Position numbers and translations under genes: made by a program
Assembly: GCA_038213135.1 (NCBI GenBank)
Contig: JBBQTQ010000078.1
Coordinates: forward strand, 1 to 13,688
DNA length: 13,688 nucleotides
Source: JBBQTQ01 sp038213135
Lineage (GTDB): Bacteria > Actinomycetota > Thermoleophilia > Gaiellales > Gaiellaceae
Reading direction: 5' to 3'
Shown here: piece after piece, positions 1 through 8,365 of the stretch
How the letters are laid out: each line of letters begins with the position of its first letter
Position numbering within the stretch: position 1 is the stretch's first letter
Notes under the pieces: model-generated
Told to the model about the DNA's origin: nothing
The model's database searches: none
The model's input: the letters and a program-made list of their open reading frames with translations, nothing else

Positions 1-52
1 CATCAACGAGCACGTAAACGTGCGTCAGCAAGGCGTCGAGGTCGGCGGACAT
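1..52 (-). CDS. Transposase, N-terminal fragment (IS982-like)
   Basis: Read on the minus strand from ATG at 52-50, the first 17 residues are MSADLDALLTHVYVLVD; the gene then leaves the window. Actinobacterial IS982-type transposases commonly begin with a Met-x-x-Asp-Leu-Asp-x-Leu...Tyr-Val stretch like this, which is the basis for the call. An AGGAGG ribosome binding site lies five bases upstream of the ATG. The catalytic residues are outside the window. The C-terminal part of a transposase of the same kind and orientation enters at the other edge (13565-13688). The two may be different copies of one element. Confidence 0.6.
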   Translation of the reverse strand, partial: MSADLDALLTHVYVLVD

Positions 53-57
53 CGTGG

Positions 58-63
58 CCTCCT
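58..63 (-). promoter_or_regulatory. Ribosome binding site of the left transposase
   Basis: AGGAGG on the minus strand lies five bases before the ATG at 52. It is the strongest Shine-Dalgarno match in the window. It contrasts with the host genes, most of which have no such site and instead start just after a -10-like hexamer. Confidence 0.6.
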
Positions 64-125
64 GGTCAACGGTGTGTGGACACCGCCGACTTCGGCGCCA
101 GCCCGCCGGTCCCTACGACTTCGGA

Positions 126-139
126 ATCAATCGTCTAGG
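126..139 (-). repeat. Terminal inverted repeat, transposase-start side
   Basis: On the minus strand this reads CCTAGACGATTGAT. It matches CCTAGATGCTTGAT at 13548-13561 in 12 of 14 positions. The match stops outside both ends, as expected for the two tips of one type of insertion sequence. Confidence 0.6.
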
Positions 140-163
140 CGCGACTTCGCGCGTTGTTGCTCC

Positions 164-179
164 GCCGGGCTGAGCCGGC
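164..179 (-). terminator. Weak hairpin after the S53 peptidase gene
   Basis: GCCGG and CCGGC form a five-base-pair stem around a six-base loop, 17 bases past the peptidase stop codon. There is no T-tract on the minus strand. It could be a weak terminator or a chance pairing in GC-rich DNA. Confidence 0.25.
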
Positions 180-195
180 TACGCCGGTGAAAGGC

Positions 196-1806
196 CTAGT
201 GGTGTGAGCGCTTGTAGTCGATCCAGGCGCGGTCGAGGTTGACCGCGTCGGGGGTGCCCCAGCCGGTGGCGAGGTCGAAGCCGGTCTTCGCCGGATAGAG
301 GAGGTTGTTGCCGCCGGTTACGTCGTGGAAGGCGTGGTAGGTGCTGTTGCGCTGCGCGATCCAGTAGAGGGCCGCGTTCGCCGAGCCGACGCGAGGCAGG
401 TTCTTCGCGCGCAGGTCCTGGTTGATCAACGCGGTGATCCCGGCCCAGAGCGGCGCGGCGCCGGACGTGCCGCCGACCTGGTGGTCGCGGCCGCTGTAGA
501 TCAGGTGCCAGCCGGTGTTGATGTCCGCGAGCCCGGCCACGTCGGGGACGAGCCGGCCGCTGCCGGAGAGGCCGCTCTGGAAGCTCGGCTTGTTGAACCA
601 GCGACTGACGCCGCCGCCGCCGCCCGCGCCGCCGAGCGGGCTGCCCCAGGCGAGCTCGCGGAAGTAGCCGCCGTTCGCGCCGAGGAAGACGCTCGTGCCG
701 CCGACCGATGTCGTCACGGGGACGGCCGACGGGAAGTCGACCGCTGCCGGGTGGTCGCGGTCGCAGTCGTAGGCGCCCGCGTCGCCAGACGCGACGTAGT
801 GCGTCCGGTCCTGCTTGGCCTGGAGCGCCCACGGCGCCACGACGAACTGCACCTCGGAGGTCTTCGTCAGGATCCCCTCGCAGAAGCCGAGGCTGTCGCT
901 GATGATCGAGGTCGGGATCTCCTTGACCATCGCCTCGTTCGAGGGGATCGCCGCGGCGATGTTCGACGGCTGGAGGTAGACGACGAGCTTGGCCTTCGGC
1001 GCGATCGCGTGCACGACCTCGAGGTCGAGGGCCATCTCGCCGAGATCGCCCGAGTTCGCCTTCGGGTTGTTGCGGATCGTGAGGTCGAAGGGCGGCAGGC
1101 TGTATTTGGCGGCGTAGGCGGCGAGGTCTTTCTTCAGCTGCGGGATGTCACCCGACGAGTTCAGCTCGGGGAAGACGACTGTCTCGCCTGAGCCGTCGAG
1201 GCTGCGGTCGCGGAGCGCTTTGACGTCGTAGAAGGAGAGAACGTCGCTCGGGGCGACGCCGCCGTTCGGGATCGCCGCGCTCCGGAAGCGGGCCCAGTTG
1301 TCGAAGCCGCCGATCGCGACGAAGACCTGGCGCAGCGAGCCCGACAGCAGCGGTGAGCGGTTCGCCGCGTAGAAGCGGCGGCCGCTCGGAGACAGATAGT
1401 CGCCGAGCGCCACGCGGAAGTAGCTCTCCACGAGTCGCGCGGGCGCTGCGATCGTGGCGAAGTTGTCGCCGCTCCGCAGGCTGACCCGGAAGCCTGCTGC
1501 CCGGAGCTGTGCCAGCGCGACGCTCACCTGCGCGCTGCTCGGGGCCTGGCCGCTGCCGGCCCCACGCACGCCGAGGGCCGCGCCGTCGGGCGAACGCAAC
1601 GCGCCGACGAGCAGGACCTCGCGTCCGCCGGGCACGGCGCCGAGGCGCCGGGAGACGGCAAGCGCCTGGGCGAGCGTCACGGGCCGCGGCGCGGCGAGCG
1701 CCGCCTGGGTCGCGAACGTCGAGCCGCCGCCGCCGTGGACGATCGCGGCGACCCCGGCTGCGAGTGCCAGCGCGGCCCCGCCGACGAAAAGGTGCCTCCT
1801 GCGCAC
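196..1806 (-). CDS. Secreted S53 family peptidase (sedolisin/kumamolisin type) with prodomain
   Basis: This is a 536-residue serine-carboxyl endopeptidase precursor, a family usually exported, self-activated and active at acid pH. A signal peptide (Arg-rich start, hydrophobic residues about 7-24) precedes a pro-kumamolisin-type prodomain at about 40-165 and a catalytic domain from about 180 to the end. All catalytic positions are present: Glu257 and Asp261 in the E-x3-D motif, the oxyanion Asp342 in SGDAG, and Ser448 in GGTSGAAPLWAGI. The C-terminal calcium site looks intact (Asp495 in HDVTGG, then a GWGTPD stretch near 515-520). The GTG start at 1806 lies six bases after a -10-like TACGCT, so the mRNA is probably leaderless. 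It is divergent from the membrane-protein pair, with only about 40 bases between starts. The natural substrate cannot be told from sequence. Confidence 0.93.
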   Translation of the reverse strand: MRRRHLFVGGAALALAAGVAAIVHGGGGSTFATQAALAAPRPVTLAQALAVSRRLGAVPGGREVLLVGALRSPDGAALGVRGAGSGQAPSSAQVSVALAQLRAAGFRVSLRSGDNFATIAAPARLVESYFRVALGDYLSPSGRRFYAANRSPLLSGSLRQVFVAIGGFDNWARFRSAAIPNGGVAPSDVLSFYDVKALRDRSLDGSGETVVFPELNSSGDIPQLKKDLAAYAAKYSLPPFDLTIRNNPKANSGDLGEMALDLEVVHAIAPKAKLVVYLQPSNIAAAIPSNEAMVKEIPTSIISDSLGFCEGILTKTSEVQFVVAPWALQAKQDRTHYVASGDAGAYDCDRDHPAAVDFPSAVPVTTSVGGTSVFLGANGGYFRELAWGSPLGGAGGGGGVSRWFNKPSFQSGLSGSGRLVPDVAGLADINTGWHLIYSGRDHQVGGTSGAAPLWAGITALINQDLRAKNLPRVGSANAALYWIAQRNSTYHAFHDVTGGNNLLYPAKTGFDLATGWGTPDAVNLDRAWIDYKRSHH

Positions 1807-1812
1807 GCGGGC

Positions 1813-1818
1813 AGCGTA
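1813..1818 (-). promoter_or_regulatory. -10-like element TACGCT before the S53 peptidase
   Basis: TACGCT fits the actinobacterial TAnnnT -10 pattern and lies six bases before the GTG start. Transcription would begin at or next to the start codon. I see no convincing -35 box. The same arrangement recurs ahead of five other genes in the window. Confidence 0.45.
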
Positions 1819-1834
1819 CCGAACCGGGTTTCTC

Positions 1835-1840
1835 TAGGTT
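1835..1840 (+). promoter_or_regulatory. -10-like element TAGGTT before the first membrane protein
   Basis: TAGGTT is followed by six bases and then GTG at 1847, which argues for that codon over the in-frame TTG at 1841. With the minus-strand element at 1813-1818 it forms a compact divergent promoter pair. Confidence 0.45.
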
Positions 1841-1846
1841 TTGCCC

Positions 1847-2530
1847 GTGGCTCGGCCCCGGCGGACCCGCGAAGGCAGGCCGGCCCGGCGCACGTCGACG
1901 AGATACAAGGTCGGGGTCGCCTCGCTGATCGCCGTCACCTCGCTGATCGGCGCCGTCGCCGCGTGGCGCGCCGAGGCCGCGTCGAGGCAGTCGGACGAGG
2001 CCGAGCAGACCGGATTCGCCAACAGCGTCGCGAACGCGCAGGCGAAGGCTCAGATCCGCTCGAGCCTCGAGCAGGTGCTCGTCCAGTACGAGAGCTCGCG
2101 CACCTACGCGGCGCAGGCGGTCGCGCTGCGCAAGCAGGCGGCTTCGCTGGGCGCTGCCGACGCGGCCCGGCTCCGCGTGCAGTCCTCCGCGGCGGCGCAT
2201 CTGGCCGCCTTCCTGAAGGCCCACGTTCGCCCGAACGCGCTGCGCCCCGACGGGACGCTTGACCTCGATCGCGCCTTCCAGCTCGACTATGCACAAGCGC
2301 GCCAGAACGCCGACCTCGATCCGGCCCCCGACTTCCGCCAGGTCGACCACTTCGCCAAGAAGTCGGAGCGGCTCGTCGGGCTGACCGCGCTCCTGATCGC
2401 AGCCGCGTTCTTCTTCACGCTCGCCCAGGTCGGCAAGCGGCGCCTTGCGGCGCGCGTCTACCTCGGCGGCGGCGTCATCGTGCTCGTCGCGGCGACCGTC
2501 CTGCTCGTGGTCGTCGAGGTGGCGACGTGA
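1847..2530 (+). CDS. Three-helix membrane protein of unknown function, paralogue of the next gene
   Basis: This is a 227-residue protein with a basic N-terminus (about 8 Arg/Lys in the first 21 residues). It has one membrane helix at about 21-40, a long Ala/Gln/Arg-rich helical region at about 45-125, then two membrane helices at about 176-195 and 204-224. I recognise no catalytic motif. Its layout recalls DUF4337-type proteins, but only weakly. Residues 136-224 align without gaps to residues 139-227 of the downstream protein, so the two look like a diverged tandem duplication. The stop codon overlaps the next start (GTGA at 2527-2530), which implies coupled translation. I chose GTG 1847 because it follows TAGGTT by six bases. 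The gene is real by coding pattern and context; the function is unknown. Confidence 0.8.
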   Translation: MARPRRTREGRPARRTSTRYKVGVASLIAVTSLIGAVAAWRAEAASRQSDEAEQTGFANSVANAQAKAQIRSSLEQVLVQYESSRTYAAQAVALRKQAASLGAADAARLRVQSSAAAHLAAFLKAHVRPNALRPDGTLDLDRAFQLDYAQARQNADLDPAPDFRQVDHFAKKSERLVGLTALLIAAAFFFTLAQVGKRRLAARVYLGGGVIVLVAATVLLVVVEVAT

Positions 2531-4185
2531 CAGAGCTGCCGCTCGAGCGGCTGCGCGAACGCGCGCGCGAGTTCGAGGAAGAGCACCACGAGCCGATCCA
2601 GGCCGTCGTCGCTGTCCTGATCATGGTCGTGACGCTGCTCGCCGCGGTCGCGGCCTACCTCCAGACGCAGGCGGGCACGCGCGAGGCGAGGGCGAACCGG
2701 GCGGCGCAGGAGGCGGCCGTCGAGAACATGTCCTCGCTCGTCGAGTCGAGCCGCAACTTCTCCGAGCGCTACTCGACCGCGGGACCGGCGATCGACCTCG
2801 GCTCGCTCGGCTTCTACTTGGGCGCGGAGAGCGGACCGTACGCGGCGGCACTCGCAAGCGCCTACGCCCACGCCAGCCAGGTGGCGCAGACGAACGCGAA
2901 CGAGCTCTTCGGCGCGCACTACGTCACCAAGGACGTGAACGGCGGCAGCCTCTTCGACTTCGGCCAGTTCTTCGAGGACCAGCAGAAGGACGGCCTGCGC
3001 GCGGCCCAGGTGCAGAAGGCCGAGTCCAGGGAGCGCGGCGACTGGGCGTCCAAGCGCGGCCGCTACATCACCGTGATCACGATCTTCGCGGTCGCCCTCT
3101 TCCTGCTCGGTCTGACCCTGACCGTGCCGCGGGGCGCGAGGCGGCCGTTCCTCTGGATGGGCTCGGTGGTCGCAGCAGCGGCCACGATCTGGGGGATCGT
3201 CGTCTTCGCGAGCGCAGTCCCGAAGACGCCCCCTGCAGCCATCAACGGCTACGTGGACGGCACCGCGAAGCTGATCCGCGCGCCCCAGGACAAGCCGGGC
3301 CAACAGGCGAACGACTACGAGGCGGCGAAGGTCGACCTGACCCGCGCGCTGGGGCTCGAGCCCGACTACGAGGACGCGCTGATCAGCCGAGGCAACGCGG
3401 AGTTCCGGCTCGACTTCCTGAACCCGAACGGACCGCAGGGCTCACTCGCGGCCGCGGCCGACATGCGCCGTGCGAGCCGGCTGAGTCCCAGGGACTACGT
3501 CGCCTGGGGCGATCTCGGCGCGGCCGACTTCTGGCTCGGCAAGTACCCGGGGGCGATCTCGGCGAACGAGCAGGCGCTCGCGATCCAGCCCGACCAGCCG
3601 ACGTTCAACCTGAACGAGGCCTTCCTCCTGTCCGTCCTCGGGCGGGACGCCGACTACGGCAAGCAGGTCGAGCGGATCCGCGCGGTCTTCGTGGCCCTCC
3701 CCGACTGGCTGCGCAACTCGGTCATCGACGACTACGCGACCGTGATCCGGCTCGCGCTCGGCTATCGGCCGAAGATCGTTCCGCAGGTGACCCGCTTCGA
3801 GAACGACGTCTTCGGGCTCGTGCACCAGATCGACGTCTCCGAGCAGCTCTACGGGGAGCCGACGCCGCCTCACGTCGATGCGACGCTCACGCCGCTCGCG
3901 TTCACCCTCAGTCCCGACGCGACGGCGCTCCGCATCGGGTTCCGTTACGCGAAGGCCCGGCCGGCCGACCGCCTCCTGTACCGCACGTATCTGAATGGAC
4001 AGCGCTCGGACTCGGATTCGTTCGGCCCGAAGAGCTGGCGGAGCCTCGGGTTCACGACGCCTGCGGGCTCGGTCAAGCTGACCCTGCGCGAGCAGCCCTG
4101 GCAGCCCGGAACCCGCGTCCGGATCGAGGTCTACGTCAACGCGAATCTGCTCTCGGCGGGCGCTTACACGATTCCCAAACGGTGA
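2527..4185 (+). CDS. Membrane protein with C-terminal TPR-like repeats, function unknown
   Basis: This is a 552-residue protein. It has a charged N-terminus, a membrane helix at about 24-44, a roughly 130-residue hydrophilic part, two membrane helices at about 180-200 and 208-230, and then a soluble tail. The tail begins with helical pairs at about 262-385 that read as TPR repeats, for example the stretch with RALGLEPDYEDALISRGNAE, followed by units near 305-335 and 338-370. Residues after about 400 form a less helical, unassigned region. The first 230 residues share the fold layout of the upstream 227-residue protein, so this appears to be the same module with a TPR tail added. TPR domains bind partner proteins, so an assembly or scaffold role at the membrane is a fair inference, no more. 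Translation is coupled to the upstream gene by the four-base overlap. Confidence 0.82.
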   Translation: MTELPLERLRERAREFEEEHHEPIQAVVAVLIMVVTLLAAVAAYLQTQAGTREARANRAAQEAAVENMSSLVESSRNFSERYSTAGPAIDLGSLGFYLGAESGPYAAALASAYAHASQVAQTNANELFGAHYVTKDVNGGSLFDFGQFFEDQQKDGLRAAQVQKAESRERGDWASKRGRYITVITIFAVALFLLGLTLTVPRGARRPFLWMGSVVAAAATIWGIVVFASAVPKTPPAAINGYVDGTAKLIRAPQDKPGQQANDYEAAKVDLTRALGLEPDYEDALISRGNAEFRLDFLNPNGPQGSLAAAADMRRASRLSPRDYVAWGDLGAADFWLGKYPGAISANEQALAIQPDQPTFNLNEAFLLSVLGRDADYGKQVERIRAVFVALPDWLRNSVIDDYATVIRLALGYRPKIVPQVTRFENDVFGLVHQIDVSEQLYGEPTPPHVDATLTPLAFTLSPDATALRIGFRYAKARPADRLLYRTYLNGQRSDSDSFGPKSWRSLGFTTPAGSVKLTLREQPWQPGTRVRIEVYVNANLLSAGAYTIPKR

Positions 4186-4193
4186 TCAGGGCA

Positions 4194-4199
4194 TACGAT
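4194..4199 (+). promoter_or_regulatory. -10-like element TACGAT before pckA
   Basis: TACGAT lies in the 43-base gap after the TPR protein and would place transcription start near 4206. That leaves a leader of about 23 bases before GTG 4229. It makes TTG 4199 unlikely as a start, since that codon would begin inside the hexamer. No clear -35 box is visible. Confidence 0.3.
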
Positions 4200-4207
4200 T
4201 GCGCGAC

Positions 4208-4214
4208 GAGGAGG
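4208..4214 (+). promoter_or_regulatory. Ribosome binding site GAGGAGG of pckA
   Basis: GAGGAGG lies 14 bases before GTG 4229. The spacing is longer than usual, but this is the only strong Shine-Dalgarno match upstream. It supports GTG 4229 over TTG 4199, which lies before it. Confidence 0.4.
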
Positions 4215-4228
4215 ATGCGATCGCCACT

Positions 4229-5815
<1,587 letters not shown>

Positions 5816-5823
5816 CCATTCGA

Positions 5824-5829
5824 TAGCGT
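5824..5829 (+). promoter_or_regulatory. -10-like element TAGCGT before sdhA
   Basis: TAGCGT is followed by eight bases and then GTG 5838. It may give sdhA its own leaderless transcript in addition to read-through from pckA. Confidence 0.4.
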
Positions 5830-5837
5830 CCGAGCCG

Positions 5838-7520
5838 GTGGACGCGAAGCACGATGTCGTGATCGTCGGCGCCGGCTGCGCCGGCATGCGCGCCGCCATC
5901 GAGGCGCACGACGCCGGCGCCGACGTCGCGATCGTCTCCAAGATCCACCCCGTTCGCAGCCACTCCGGCGCGGCCGAGGGCGGGATCAACGCGGCGCTCG
6001 GCAACGCCTCCGAGGACGACCCCGAGAAGCACGCCTACGACACGGTCAAGGGCGCCGACTACCTCGGCGACCAGGACGCGATCCAGGTGCTCTGCGACGA
6101 GGCCCCCGACGACGTCTACCAGCTCGAGAACTGGGGCGCCGTCTTCTCCCGCACCGAGGACGGCCGGATCGCCCAGCGCCCGTTCGGGGCCGCCGGCGAG
6201 CCGCGCACCGCCTACGCAGCCGACATCACCGGCCACGTCCTGATCCAGGTGCTCTACGAGCAGATGATGAAGCGCGACCTGCTCGTCTACGAGGAGTACT
6301 TCGCCTGGAAGCTCGTCGTCGACGACGACCGCTGCCAGGGCGTCATCTGCTGGGACCTGCTCAACGGCGGCCTGAAGACCGTCGGCGCGAAGACGGTGAT
6401 CCTCTGCACGGGTGGCGCGGGCCGGCTCTACGTCGGCACGACGAACGCCTACTCGTGCACCGGAGACGGGATGGCGCTGGCCGCGCGCGCCGGGGTGCGG
6501 CTCAAGGACATGGAGATGATGCAGTTCCACCCGACGACGCTCGCGCCGAGCGGGGTGCTGATCACCGAGGGCTGCCGCGGCGAGGGTGCGTACCTCCTGA
6601 ACTCGGAGGGCGAGCGGTTCCTGACCCGCTACGCGCCGAACGCGATGGAGCTCGCCTCGCGCGATGTCATCTCCCGTGCCGAGCAGACCGAGATCGACGA
6701 GGGTCGCGGCGTCGAGGGCAACGTGCTCCTCGACCTGCGCCACCTGGGCATGGAGAAGATCGTGGAGCGGCTCCATGGGACGCGCGAGCTGGCGATGACC
6801 TTCGTCGGGATCGACCCGATCCACGATCCGATCCCCGTCCGGCCGGGAGCCCACTACCACATGGGTGGCGTCGACACCGACCTCTGGGGCAAGACCGAGC
6901 TCGAGGGGCTCTACGCCGCAGGCGAGTGCGCCTGCATCTCCGTGCACGGGGCGAACCGCCTCGGCGGTAACGCCCTGATGGAGACGATCACGTTCGGCAA
7001 GCGCGCCGGCCGCCACGCGGCCGAGTGGGCGCTCGCGAACACCACGGTCACCATCCCGGAAGGCACTGTCTCGGACGCGGAGCGCGAGCTGAAGCAGCTG
7101 CTCGAGCGCACGGACGGCGAGCGCCCCTGGTCGATCCGCGACGAGCTCGGCCAGACGATGCACGAGAACTTCGGCGTCTTCCGGCGCGAGGAGCAGATGT
7201 TGAAGCAGGCCGAGATCGTCGCCGGGCTACGAGAGCGCTTCGAGCGCGTCGTCGTCGAGGACAAGGGCGAGGTCTTCAACAGCGACCTGACCCAGGCGCT
7301 CGAGCTCGGCTTCCTGCTCGAGCTCGCCGACGCGATGATCGTCTCCGGGCTCGCGCGCAAGGAGAGCCGCGGCGCGCACGCCCGCCCCTACGACTACCCG
7401 ACGCGCGACGACGAGAACTACATGCGCCACACGATCGTCAGCTTCGTCGACGGGGTGCCGCTGCTGGACTGGAAGCCCGTGACCGTGACGAAGTGGCAGC
7501 CGCAAGAGCGCAAGTACTAG
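5838..7520 (+). CDS. sdhA: Succinate dehydrogenase/fumarate reductase flavoprotein subunit
   Basis: This 560-residue FAD subunit interconverts succinate and fumarate. The dinucleotide-binding motif GAGCAG is at 11-16. His42 in RSHSGAAEGG matches the histidine that binds FAD covalently. Active-site positions of the family are present: His231 in QFHPTT, Arg275 in ASRDV, His339 in GAHYHMGG and Arg374 in HGANRLGGNAL. There is no twin-arginine or other signal peptide, so it should act on the cytoplasmic side. GTG 5838 gives an N-terminus (MDAKHDVVIVGAG) of normal length for the family; the same frame stays open far upstream through pckA, but that part is not SdhA-like. The iron-sulfur partner follows after an intervening lipoprotein gene. 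Direction (dehydrogenase or fumarate reductase) cannot be decided from this subunit. Confidence 0.95.
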   Translation: MDAKHDVVIVGAGCAGMRAAIEAHDAGADVAIVSKIHPVRSHSGAAEGGINAALGNASEDDPEKHAYDTVKGADYLGDQDAIQVLCDEAPDDVYQLENWGAVFSRTEDGRIAQRPFGAAGEPRTAYAADITGHVLIQVLYEQMMKRDLLVYEEYFAWKLVVDDDRCQGVICWDLLNGGLKTVGAKTVILCTGGAGRLYVGTTNAYSCTGDGMALAARAGVRLKDMEMMQFHPTTLAPSGVLITEGCRGEGAYLLNSEGERFLTRYAPNAMELASRDVISRAEQTEIDEGRGVEGNVLLDLRHLGMEKIVERLHGTRELAMTFVGIDPIHDPIPVRPGAHYHMGGVDTDLWGKTELEGLYAAGECACISVHGANRLGGNALMETITFGKRAGRHAAEWALANTTVTIPEGTVSDAERELKQLLERTDGERPWSIRDELGQTMHENFGVFRREEQMLKQAEIVAGLRERFERVVVEDKGEVFNSDLTQALELGFLLELADAMIVSGLARKESRGAHARPYDYPTRDDENYMRHTIVSFVDGVPLLDWKPVTVTKWQPQERKY

Positions 7521-8353
7521 TCGTCGCGCTCGCGTGCCTCGCGCTGCTCGCGGGCTGCGGCGGCGGCGGGCCGTCGGGCGAGACGCTCCTGAAAGCCTCG
7601 CAGAAGACGCTCGGGGCGAACACCGTCTCGGTCGACTACACCGCGGTCGCGACCGTTCCCGGCGCGAAGCGGGCGATCCGGTTCGCCGGCACGGGCACGC
7701 TTGACAACGCGCAGGCGCGGACTCGCGTCACCGACGACCTCTCGACCCTCTTCACCGCGGCCGGCATCAAGGCGTCGAAGACGCAGTTCCGCGGCGAGGA
7801 GCTCATCGACAACTCCGCCGGACTGATCGTCTACTTCCGCTTCCCGTACTTCTCGGCGCGCGCGAAGCCGATGCGGCCCTGGGTGCGCGTCGACCTCGGC
7901 GGCACTATTCGCGTCCAGGGCGCGAGCCTCGCCCTGCTCGCGTTTGACCAGAACCCGTGGCAGTACCTCTACTTCCTGCAGAGCCCGAACGGCAAGGTGA
8001 CGAAGGTCGGCACCGATGCGGCCGGCACGACGCATTACAAGGCCTCCCTCGATCTGCTCAACTATCCGAAGAACCTGCCAGCCGCGAGCCGGAACGTCGC
8101 CGAGTTCTTCGCGAGCCAGTTCACGAAGCTGCTGACGCAGCGCTACCTCCCGAGCGAGGTCTGGATCGACAAGGCCGGCTACGTGCGAGAGCTGACCATC
8201 ACCTATCCGATCCCGATCGGCATCAAGGTTCTGAATTACACCCTGACGATTCACTACTCGGGGTTCGGGAAGCCTGCGAGCGTGTCGCTGCCGCCGGACA
8301 GCCAGGTCGTCAACGTGGCTTCGCTGACGCGTCTGCTCGGCGGGGCTGGGTAG
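7493..8353 (+). CDS. Putative lipoprotein, LppX/LprAFG-like, between sdhA and sdhB
   Basis: This 286-residue protein has a lipoprotein signal peptide: a short basic start, a hydrophobic run at about 8-19, and the lipobox LLAG-Cys22 followed by a Gly-rich linker. The mature part is about 260 residues of mixed beta strands and polar turns with no catalytic motif. It recalls LppX/LprG-type or LolA-like lipid-binding proteins, but this is a resemblance, not a firm match. The start is chosen as GTG 7493, which overlaps the last 28 bases of sdhA. It is the only in-frame start codon I find close to the signal peptide. No ribosome binding site is obvious, so translation probably depends on the sdhA mRNA. 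The protein would sit on the outer face of the membrane, opposite the dehydrogenase it is encoded with. Confidence 0.75.
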   Translation: MAAARAQVLVVALACLALLAGCGGGGPSGETLLKASQKTLGANTVSVDYTAVATVPGAKRAIRFAGTGTLDNAQARTRVTDDLSTLFTAAGIKASKTQFRGEELIDNSAGLIVYFRFPYFSARAKPMRPWVRVDLGGTIRVQGASLALLAFDQNPWQYLYFLQSPNGKVTKVGTDAAGTTHYKASLDLLNYPKNLPAASRNVAEFFASQFTKLLTQRYLPSEVWIDKAGYVRELTITYPIPIGIKVLNYTLTIHYSGFGKPASVSLPPDSQVVNVASLTRLLGGAG

Positions 8354-8356
8354 GGT
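8351..8356 (+). promoter_or_regulatory. -10-like element TAGGGT before sdhB
   Basis: TAGGGT overlaps the stop codon of the lipoprotein gene and lies nine bases before GTG 8366. It could start a separate sdhB-sdhE transcript. The spacing is the longest of the six cases in this window, so this is a weaker call. Confidence 0.3.
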
Positions 8357-8365
8357 TAGAGATCC

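Larger units (their letters stand above)
1..139 (-). mobile_element. 5' end of an IS982-like insertion sequence, cut by the window edge
   Basis: This stretch holds the first 17 codons of a transposase gene on the minus strand, its ribosome binding site, about 75 bases of leader and a terminal inverted repeat ending at 139. The repeat (126-139) matches, in inverted orientation, a repeat at 13548-13561 beside the 3' end of a similar transposase. That match is what sets the outer boundary at 139. The family call rests on the two protein ends only, so IS982-like is likely but not proven. Confidence 0.65.

Noticed and set aside
4199..4228. TTG 4199 as the start of pckA, adding 10 residues
   Set aside because: It begins inside a -10-like TACGAT and precedes the only strong ribosome binding site (GAGGAGG, 4208-4214). 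The added residues (LRDEEDAIAT) are not part of the usual PEP carboxykinase N-terminus.
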